This document shows positions 56,972-64,000 of a stretch of 64,000 nt of DNA, piece after piece. Source of the stretch: Rhodotorula mucilaginosa (Eukaryota; Basidiomycota; Microbotryomycetes; Sporidiobolales; Sporidiobolaceae); NCBI GenBank assembly GCA_034406715.1, contig CP137871.1, positions 682,001 to 746,000 of the forward strand, read 5' to 3'. The first letter of the stretch is position 1; every line of letters begins with the position of its first letter. The notes beneath the pieces are model-generated. The model worked only from the letters and a program-made list of their open reading frames with translations, searched no databases and was not told where the DNA came from. The position numbers and the translations under genes are program-made.

Positions 56972-58229
56972 CTATTGCTTCTCGAAGGCTACTGTTGTGA
57001 TCGAGGACCCGGTACTGCCCCCAAACTGGAAACTCGCACGGGGAATATTCGAATGCACAACGAGACCTGTCCGTTCGCGCAAGACGCAAAGAGTCCATCA
57101 GCGGCAGCTCAAGTTAAATGCGAGGTTTCGCCGCGGAGTAAGACCCAAGCCTGCGAAGACGCACCTGTTCTTGACGAGACGAACGCCTTTTCCAGCTCGG
57201 CCTGAGTCCAGTTGCCTGACCGAAGCGAAACGACTCGGTGAGCTTGTGAATACGCAGGTCGGAGAGTGCTGCGAGGGAGACAGGGACAAGAGGCACAGGA
57301 CTCACACGACGTGATGAGGAAGATGCCGCCCTTTGGCAGCAGTCGCGCGATCGACTCGACGTACAGCTCGCGCAGGCTCTTGCCCTCTCTCAGCTCGTCG
57401 CTCAAGCACACAGCATCGTATGTCCCCTTGTCCGTAATGAGATCCCACGTCTCGTCCGAGACGTCCTGCACCTTTTCGCCGAGGGCGACCTGGAGGATAT
57501 CGGCGACAAAGAACCGCGGTGGCGGATCTGCGATGGTGTGCTCGGACTCGGGCGCGGACCGCGCTTTGAGAATATCGTTTGCGAGTTCGATAGAGAGAGG
57601 CGAGTAGTCAATACCGGTCAGGGAGGTGTAGCCGGCTGCGGAAAAGGCAAAGAGCAGTTGGCCGTTCCCGGTGCCGACTGCAGGTCGGGAGTGCAACGAT
57701 TCGCCATCCGGAGCGGGTGAATGAGTACAGCGTCAGTATGTTTTGCATGCGGAGGCTGTTCTTCTGCGCCATCGATCATCGCTTTCCCGAGCAAAAGGAT
57801 GTCTCGAGCACAAGAGGAGGGAGAGGAAAGGGGCAATCCGCACCGTCGAGTATCCGTCCGTCGGTCTGCGGAAAGTGTTCCTCGGCCCACTCGACCATAT
57901 CTTGCGCCGCGTCTTCTCCGAACCTGCATCGGCGAGCGCAAACTTGGTCCGTCAGCATGCACGCAGGGCAACGCCTCGAAGCGAGAGAGCCGACACTTGC
58001 CAGACCTCGCCTTCGTCGCCAATCTCCTTGAACATCTTGACCTCTCGCTCGTACACCTGTCGGCGTCCAGTTGTCGGTGCTTGGGTTGCGTAAGGTCCTG
58101 CACGGGGGCTGGACGTACCTGATCCCAGTGCTGCTGAGTGCCCAACTTTGACGGCGGGAGGGGTGCGCCGAGTTCGGGTGCGTCGCCCGACTCGGCGAGC
58201 TCTTTGCTAGCCTGCTGCAGAGCTTCCAT
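56972..58229 (-). CDS. EFM4: EFM4/See1-type protein-lysine methyltransferase
   Basis: Class I SAM-dependent methyltransferase of the family that methylates elongation factor 1A (yeast Efm4, human METTL10/EEF1AKMT2). The start MEALQQASKELAESGDAPEL leads to LGTQQHWDQ and, after an intron, YEREVKMFKEIGDEGE, then WFGEDAAQDMVEWAEEHF. Motif I is assembled across an intron as ILD-VGTGNGQLLFAFSAAG, followed by LTGIDYSPLSIELAND, WDLITDKGTYDAVCLSDELR and LPKGGIFLITSCNWTQAELE. The last exon, 56972-57066, encodes NIPRASFQFGGSTGSSITTV then AFEKQ, the diagnostic C-terminus. Reading straight through its donor at 57164 would give a false early stop near 57109. About six exons; divergent from MET14 across 123 bp. 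Confidence 0.9.
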
Positions 58230-58352
58230 GGTGCCTCACAAAGCCTCCCGAGATGATCGAGTGAGCGCTGTCGAGTGTCAAGAGCAAGACATGTGAGACT
58301 TTGCTCTCTTGGCTTCCGACTTGAACCCTCGCTTCCTCTCTCAAGACCCAAG

Positions 58353-59352
58353 ATGACGGCACCTGTATCGCAGAACATTGTCTGGCACGAGGGCGTCACC
58401 CAGGAACAGCGCGAGGAGCTCACCGGTCAGCGTGGCGTCACCATCTGGTTCACCGGTCTCTCGGGTCAGTCCTCACTTTTTTATCGCTCGCCCTGCACAA
58501 GCCCTCAATCGATACGGTTGGACTTCGACGGGCTCGTACAGCTCTATCGCTGACCATCTGTAACCCCCGCGCACCGTTCCGGGAAACACAGCTTCCGGCA
58601 AGTCGACCCTCGCGTGCGCTCTCGAACTCGAGCTGCTGCAGCGCAAGAAGCGCGCCTTCCGCCTCGACGGAGACAATGTCCGCTTCGGCCTCAACAAGGA
58701 CCTCGGATTCTCGCCCAAGGACCGCGAGGAGAACATCCGCCGCGTCGGAGAGGTGCGCGAAATCTCCCTGTTTCGCACGAAATGTCGTGATCAAACATGG
58801 TGGAGGCGAGAAAATTCTTTGCCCGCCGTCTACAGCCGCAGCATCTAAAGCTTCCACACGAGCTAGACTAACCTTCCTTTCTGCCTCTGCATTGCAGGTC
58901 GCCAAGCTCGTCGCTTCTTCGTGCACCGCAACCCTGACCGCCTTCATCTCGCCGTACCTCGCCGACCGCGCGCTTGCACGCAAGATCCACGAGGAAAGCA
59001 AGATCCCCTTCCTCGAGGTGTTTGTTGACGCTCCCCTCGAGGAGGTCGAGAAGCGGGACCCCAAGGGTCTCTACGCCAAGGCCCGCGCCGGTGTCATCAA
59101 GGGTGAGTTCCGCCCTTGCTCCCGCCCGCTCCTCCAGGTGCTGCTCCCGGGAGCCCGCACTCGTCTAGACCCCGTGAGTTTTATCTTTGGTCACTGACAC
59201 CGCAAACACAACCTCCGACAGAGTTCACCGGTATCTCCGCGCCGTACGAGGCTCCGGAGAAGCCCGAACTGCACATCAAGACCGCCGAGAGCACGATCCC
59301 GGAGGGAGTCCAGATCATCGTCAAGTACCTCGAGGACAACAACTTCATTTAG
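58353..59352 (+). CDS. MET14: adenylylsulfate (APS) kinase
   Basis: Phosphorylates adenosine 5'-phosphosulfate to PAPS in sulfate assimilation; cytosolic. Four exons (58353-58464, 58592-58752, 58898-59102, 59222-59352) give 202 residues, the usual length. The start [20 protein letters not shown] is the typical fungal N-terminus. Walker A is assembled across the first intron: [19 protein letters not shown]. Other blocks are [40 protein letters not shown], the sulfate/APS-site segment [38 protein letters not shown] and [20 protein letters not shown]. Complete and intact. Confidence 0.96.
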
Positions 59353-59790
59353 ACTTCGTCCTTTCCGCACCTCGCAACCCGAGTTGTCTAGACCGTGGCA
59401 GACAAAACAACAACGCCTTTGTACAGAATAGGCAGATTCCCGCATAGAGGGTCCCCCCGGGTGATGTTTACTTTGCAATTCGCATACACACAAGCAGCTG
59501 GGACCTGACAAGCTGGGGCGACCGAACGGGCGAGGGAAGAAGTTGCAAAGCGGCTCTTCCTCTCGTGAAGCCAAGAAAGATCTCGTCGTCTAGAGCTCTC
59601 GTGATCTGAAGGAGCTGAGTAACCCGGTGAGAAATAGGAGGCAGACAAGCAATGCACCAGAAACAAAAAAAAGTACACCGAAGACAAGCATTGCACCGAG
59701 AGTGAGGGTGGCCCATTCCTTCGCAAGCGTCCCTCCGGCGAGCCTCGCCACCATCCTCCCAATCGAGCTCCAGCGAATGGCGAAAAGCCG
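59353..59790. other. 438-bp convergent intergenic region
   Basis: Between the MET14 stop and the stop of the first F-box-like gene. It is expected to hold two 3' untranslated regions; A-rich stretch near 59664-59675. No gene, repeat or RNA structure was recognised. Confidence 0.45.
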
Positions 59791-61067
59791 TCAGACCACC
59801 ATGACTCGGAAGTTGCGCAACTCGGGATCGTCCACCTTGCCCTCGACGAGGTCGGAGAAGTAGCCCTCGCCGTCGAATTCGTCGAGCGTTTTGAAATCCG
59901 GGTCGGGAATGTGTTCGTCCATGTCCCGAGGCTCGTTGTGGAAGTGGATGGGGATCTTGGTCTTGACGAACTGCTTGAGGAACTCGTAGATGTGCGCCCG
60001 CGCCTCCGCAAGCTCGTCCGACCCAATGCCGAGGTTGAGCGGCAAAGTCAAGGCCGAGAGGTTAGGCGCCACCGAGATGAGCGCTTGCAAGTGTCCTTCG
60101 ACTTGTGTGGACGAGTGTCGTGTAAATCCCGGAGGCGCGTCGGAATGCACCCGTATCTCAAATTCTGAAGGAAATGAACGTGCCGAATCGGGATAATGCA
60201 GTGCCAGGGTCTGCTCGAGGTCGTCAAAGTCGCATCTGAGTACGACTCGACACGTAAGGGAAGGGAACACGCCAAACCCTCGCATTGTCTCGAAACTCAT
60301 ACCGTCGAGCTCGAAGAGAGTAAGATTGGCGAAGTCGGGTGGAGGAGAATCCGGGTCGTCAAATCGGAGATGGCGGTCTTGCTCGAGCAAGCGCAGACTC
60401 CGCTTGCTGGCGGAGGACAGCTCTGTGATGATCCGGATCGGAGCCAGATGCACATCCTTTCCGGGCTGCACCACCAGGTTCTTGTAGCACAGGCACAGCG
60501 TTTCGAGCTGGTCGAGGCGCGGGAGCGTCGGCGCTACCCAGCACTCCTCGAGCGAGAGGTCCGTCAATGCTGCGCAGAAGAGAGCGAAGGAGCTGTCTGG
60601 TCAGTGAGGTGGCTACCTGTGCTGCCGGCTGAGACTGCTAGCAAAGGCGTGGTCACGATTGGCTCACCTCCGAGTCGTTCGATTGTCGAGAGCTCAAGCG
60701 GTGCTGCTTTTGTACCACTGCGGTCGATATCGACGCTCCTAACGTTGTTGAAGAGCGGAAAGACCCGACCGAGCTCCTCGAAGTTGTTGGCGGAGATGTA
60801 GCTACAGATGAGACGCTTCGTGAAGGGCGCCAAGGAGGGATCGCGCTCGAGCGCGCTGGCGAGTGCGCTAGCCTCGTCTTCGTCAAAGATCCAGATCTCA
60901 GTATGGATCAGCGGGCGCAGTCTGTGCCAGAGGGAACGACAGATCGAGGCGAGTGAAGCGAACCAGCGGCGTCTGCCAACGGAAAGGCTGTACCGGCTGT
61001 GGGCCGTCTGAGGCGCTGCAAGCTCGGCGATGACAAGCAGGAGCTCCGTCGGAAGGCGGTCAAGCAT
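59791..61067 (-). CDS. F-box-like/LRR-like protein, tandem paralogue 1
   Basis: Two exons (60668-61067, 59791-60569) give 392 residues. The N-terminus MLDRLPTELLLVIAELAAPQ is an F-box-like start (LPxELLLxI), followed by a Trp/Leu-rich segment (WFASLASICRSLWHRLRPLI). The rest has irregular leucine-rich character (LTDLSLEECWVAPTLPRLDQ, LETLCLCYKNLVVQPG) typical of fungal F-box substrate receptors for SCF ubiquitin ligases. The C-terminal block EGYFSDLVEGKVDDPELRNF then RVMVV is shared almost word for word with the downstream neighbour, marking a tandem duplication. The substrate is unknown. Confidence 0.8.
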
Positions 61068-61234
61068 CGCTTATGCCATTGGGTGAGTGGTTGAGAACGC
61101 AAGAAGGATTGTGCCGCGAGACGACAAAGTCCGGACGAAGAGGGCCGTGCGGCGTCCTTGGAAATTACAGTTTGCAAGCAAAAACGCAAGCGAGGCCGCT
61201 CCAGCGCCTCCTCCAGCTACCGCACTTCCAACCT

Positions 61235-62500
61235 TCAATCGACCATGACGATCTTGAAGTCGCGCAGCTCCGGATCGGAACAACGCCCTTCAAGGAGCTC
61301 CGTGAAGTATCCCTCGTTGTCCTCAAGGCCGAGCCATTCCAGCTCGTCGAGGGTTGATTCGGTGACGAGGTCGCATGTGGGGTGCTGGTAGAAGCTGAGA
61401 GCAATATGGCTGTGCTGGAGGTGCTTGATGACCGCGTAGACGGGCGCGCGAGTAGACTTCATTTCACTCATGGCGCGGGTGCAGCCGAGTGTGACTGGAA
61501 GGGTGAGGCGAAGGTCGCAACGGCGTGTGATGATGGCCAGATTGCACAGAGCAGTCACGGTTCGCTGGAAGCAAGACCATACGCACTCCGGAACAAGCCG
61601 GGGGTGCGCAACCCAAACTTGCAGATTGACGGGAAATCTGTCGGCGGAGTGAATCTGCAGTAGGTCAAAAATATCATGCGCATGCGCTGTGAGGACGAAG
61701 CAAGGCGTGGTTGAGGAGATCCGGCTGGAAAAATCGAGTATACTCGAAAAGCTCATCGCATCGAGCTCGACAACATCGACACAACTAAGCGCGTCAAGGC
61801 AGTATTGCTCGTCGGCGCCGTCTTCGTGCCAAAGAGAATCTTGATCAAGGAGGCGGAGCGTCTTCTTTGAGACCGTCGAGTGCCGAGTAATGATGGCGTC
61901 GGGCATGATCGGGACATCTTGACCCAGCGGACGGTGCACGCGTACTCGGCCGTCTAGGCACAGCGATTCCAGGCGTGCGATCTTCGGAAGGCGCTTGCTC
62001 ATCAGGACGTTTCGGAGGTGCAAGTATTTGAGTGCTGGTTGACGAAGCAGCATCAGTCGAGATCTTGCCTCGTCCATGATCACGATGGCCAAACTGTACG
62101 CACCGGGCAGCCGCTCAAGCATGCACAGTTGCAGCGGCTCGGTGTCGTCGAGCAAGCCACAAATTGCGAGACTTGTCAACTTGACGAAGCGAAGGAACAG
62201 CGCCCAAAGCTTGGCGAAGGCTGGTTGCGAGAAGTCGGCGCAGACGAGCTCCTTGACGAATTCGGCGCAACGCGGATCGCGCGTGAGCATCTCGACGAGC
62301 GTTTGGATCTCTTCTCCTTTGGTCTGTACGTGCTCCCAGATGTGAGGTCGCAGCGCGGCGTACAGTGGACGAGAGACTGCCGCGAGCGAAACAGAATAGC
62401 GACGGCGGACGATGGCGAGCGACTTGCGGTCGGGCGCGATCTGCGGAGCGCCGAGTTCGGCGATCGTGAGCACCAGCTCGGTCGGCAGTTTGTCCAGCAT
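61235..62500 (-). CDS. F-box-like/LRR-like protein, tandem paralogue 2
   Basis: Single exon, 421 residues from ATG 62500; an in-frame Met at 62824 would add an unrelated leader that overlaps the plus-strand MoaD gene and is rejected. It starts MLDKLPTELVLTIAELGAPQ, the same F-box-like motif as its neighbour, then YSVSLAAVSRPLYAALRPHI. The middle has leucine-rich irregular repeats (LKYLHLRNVLMSKRLPKIAR, LESLCLDGRVRVHRP). The C-terminus NEGYFTELLEGRCSDPELRD then FKIVMVD matches paralogue 1. Unlike paralogue 1 it has no intron, so one was gained or lost after duplication. Function probably as an SCF substrate receptor, inferred from the F-box-like start only. Confidence 0.82.
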   Translation of the reverse strand: MLDKLPTELVLTIAELGAPQIAPDRKSLAIVRRRYSVSLAAVSRPLYAALRPHIWEHVQTKGEEIQTLVEMLTRDPRCAEFVKELVCADFSQPAFAKLWALFLRFVKLTSLAICGLLDDTEPLQLCMLERLPGAYSLAIVIMDEARSRLMLLRQPALKYLHLRNVLMSKRLPKIARLESLCLDGRVRVHRPLGQDVPIMPDAIITRHSTVSKKTLRLLDQDSLWHEDGADEQYCLDALSCVDVVELDAMSFSSILDFSSRISSTTPCFVLTAHAHDIFDLLQIHSADRFPVNLQVWVAHPRLVPECVWSCFQRTVTALCNLAIITRRCDLRLTLPVTLGCTRAMSEMKSTRAPVYAVIKHLQHSHIALSFYQHPTCDLVTESTLDELEWLGLEDNEGYFTELLEGRCSDPELRDFKIVMVD

Positions 62501-62654
62501 GGCTCGATTGTGCTGTTGAGCTTGAGCGAGTGAGCGGAAGGAGCGAAACAGCGACTTGGCGATGACACGGACTTCCTCCTTCGGCCGTCTCTGGGATAGC
62601 ACATCTTGCGAGGACGGACTCAGCTGCAGCAGTCTCAAAAGGTAGACTCGAGCT

Positions 62655-63043
62655 ATGGACGGCGCTCCGCAGACTTCTCCCGGTCCTGTGCGTCCTCTCC
62701 GGTTGAACGATTGATCCACCTCGGCTGACCTCGTCATGCTCTCTCGCTGACTTGACCGCAGACGATCGAGCTGCTCTACTTTGCTGGAGTCAGGACCGCC
62801 ATCCCAGGCGAGCCCGCCTCGCAAAAAGTCCAGCTCCCGTCAACTCCGAGCCCGTTCGCCCTCTCCGACTTGCGAGATTACCTCATCAAGTCCGTCCACC
62901 CGGGCAACGACGAGTTCGCGCACGTGTTGGGCAAGAGCGCGTGGAGCGTCAATGAGGAGATGATTGACGAAGATGCCGAGGCGCAAGTCTTGCTTCGAGG
63001 GGGAGAGACGGTCTGCCCGATTCCGCCAGTCAGTGGCGGCTAG
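62655..63043 (+). CDS. molybdopterin synthase small subunit (MoaD/MOCS2A)
   Basis: Ubiquitin-like sulfur carrier that, thiocarboxylated at its C-terminal glycine, donates sulfur to precursor Z in molybdenum cofactor synthesis. Two exons (62655-62687, 62762-63043) give 104 residues. TIELLYFAGVRTAIPGEPAS is the MoaD N-terminal strand; SVNEEMIDEDAEAQVLLRGG and ETVCPIPPVSGG form the C-terminus, ending in the essential Gly-Gly directly before TAG. The first exon (MDGAPQTSPGP) is chosen because its CCT-GTGCGT donor joins in phase to ACG ATC GAG. The gene implies that this fungus makes molybdenum cofactor, for example for nitrate reductase or xanthine dehydrogenase. Confidence 0.9.
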
Positions 63044-63140
63044 AGCGATGAGCCGGCGGCGGAACGAGTAAAATTCGATTGCGACAAATAGCAACAACAA
63101 GCAGGAGAAGGGAAAAACATTGGATCGCCGAGGAACAAGG

Positions 63141-64000
63141 TCAAGGTCCAGTTCCGCCGCCGTCGCCGCCGACCGAGCCGCTCTTGAGCCGTTTCCTCTT
63201 CTCCTCCATCTCGCGCCGCTTCGCCTCGATCTTGCGTTTCCGTTCCTCGACCTCACTCTCCCGCTTCCGCTTCACCGCATCTCCCACCTCGTCCCTCTCC
63301 TTCCTCTTCCGTTCCGTCTCCTCCCGCTCCTTCGCAAGCGCATCCATCTGCGCCTGCCGCTCTTCTTCGTTCCCACTGAATTGATAGAACCCGGCGCCCT
63401 TGGTGCGGTTCTCGCGCGTCGCGTCATAGTGATCCACGAGCGGGGCGGCGGCGGCGGCGGCGAGGGTGGCAGCGCGGCGCGCGATCACTTCCGGGTCGGG
63501 TTCGTACACGGGGAAGAAGTTCTGGTCGCCGTAATACACGTTCGAGCTGAAACATGACGAGTCAGCCGTCTTTTCTTCTCGAGAGATCTGACAGTCTGGA
63601 TCAAGCTCACGGATCTGGACCCTCCCCTGGCTTGAACGCGCCGGACGTGACTTCCTCCGCCGGTGCGGGATTGTTTGCGCTCTGATACGGCGTCTCGACT
63701 GCATTCGGATCTCGGAAGGGTGCCCCACGCGGTACTTCCGACCTCGGGATCATGCGCGCGCGACCAAACTCGTCCGTGTATTCGACGAGAGGGTCGTACG
63801 GCAAGGCCGGTCCCGGCTAAGGAAGGGAAGGGAATCGATCAGCCTGCTGCGAGAGGTCAAACATCGCCGAGCTTCTCAGGCTCACCTCGTCCTCTGATTG
63901 TTCATTCTCTATCTGCCTTGTCGGGACGGTCAGGCTCTCGTCCACGTCCGAATTGTCGTCGGAAGAGGAAAAGCCTCGGTCCGGCTGGGCGTCGAAATCG
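63141..64000 (-). CDS. CCDC174-like nuclear coiled-coil protein (5' end beyond window)
   Basis: Three exons are visible: beyond 64000 to 63886, 63611-63816 and 63141-63546. The first is acidic (SLTVPTRQIENEQSEDE). The second has the family signature PYDPLVEYTDEFGRARMIPR followed by SEVPRG. The third continues YYGDQNFFPVYEPDPEVIAR, KGAGFYQFSGNEEERQAQMD and then a highly charged single helix (KEREETERKRKERDEVGDAV) ending in a Gly-rich tail. CCDC174 proteins are nuclear and associated with the spliceosome and exon-junction machinery. The N-terminal part and start codon lie outside the window. Confidence 0.85.

Noticed and set aside
57109-57165. Stop near 57109 as the end of the EFM4-like methyltransferase
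   Set aside because: Splicing at 57164 to 57066 restores the conserved FQFGG..TTVAFEK C-terminus ending at 56972.
61235-62824. Upstream Met (62824) as the start of the second F-box-like protein
   Set aside because: The extra 108 residues are not protein-like and overlap the opposite-strand molybdopterin synthase gene; the F-box-like start at 62500 matches the paralogue.

Overview
This is a gene-dense, GC-rich nuclear segment of a fungus, most likely a basidiomycete red yeast of the Rhodotorula/Rhodosporidium type (Pucciniomycotina). That placement is an inference from base composition, gaps of 50-300 bp between genes, and nearly every gene being cut by several 50-100 nt GT-AG introns. No alignment could be run. 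About 32 protein-coding genes are supported, on both strands. I saw no rRNA, tRNA, CRISPR array or intact mobile element.

Layout. 1-5695: 3' part of a DDX60/Ski2-like helicase. 5.8-15.5 kb: a tail-anchored membrane protein, an RBM39-type splicing factor, a DUG3-type glutamine amidotransferase, a J-domain membrane protein and the SWI/SNF-RSC subunit Ssr4. 15.8-24.5 kb: a P-loop polynucleotide-kinase-like protein, an IZH3-type progestin/adiponectin-receptor-family protein, a coiled-coil protein and a ZNHIT2-type HIT zinc-finger protein. 24.7-32.6 kb: succinate-semialdehyde dehydrogenase and a full-length ABCC (Yor1-like) transporter, converging tail to tail. 32.8-41.7 kb: mitochondrial She9/Mdm33, an unrecognised acidic protein built from a duplicated exon pair, ribosomal protein eS4, a coiled-coil protein and the tRNA t6A dehydratase Tcd1. 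41.8-45.4 kb: complex I subunit NDUFS7 and a 634-bp direct repeat that carries its last exon twice. 46.6-51.4 kb: proteasome/TREX-2 subunit Sem1, phosphomevalonate kinase, a helix-hairpin-helix-like protein and the LYR protein ETFRF1. 51.7-64 kb: a membrane-anchored GH17 glucanase, an uncertain reading frame, HIS3, an EFM4-type methyltransferase, APS kinase, two tandem F-box-like paralogues, the molybdopterin synthase small subunit and a CCDC174-like protein cut by the right edge.

The genes are mostly housekeeping and do not form one pathway. Several serve mitochondria (NDUFS7, ETFRF1, SHE9, TCD1, probably the J protein) and several serve primary metabolism (HIS3, MET14, ERG8, UGA2, DUG3, MoaD). 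The most unusual observations are the duplicated NDUFS7 terminal exon inside a near-perfect direct repeat, the exon-pair duplication that forms an otherwise unknown acidic protein, a divergent gene pair whose start codons appear to overlap, and several extreme splicing arrangements (a split start codon, exons of 8, 10, 13 and 14 nt).
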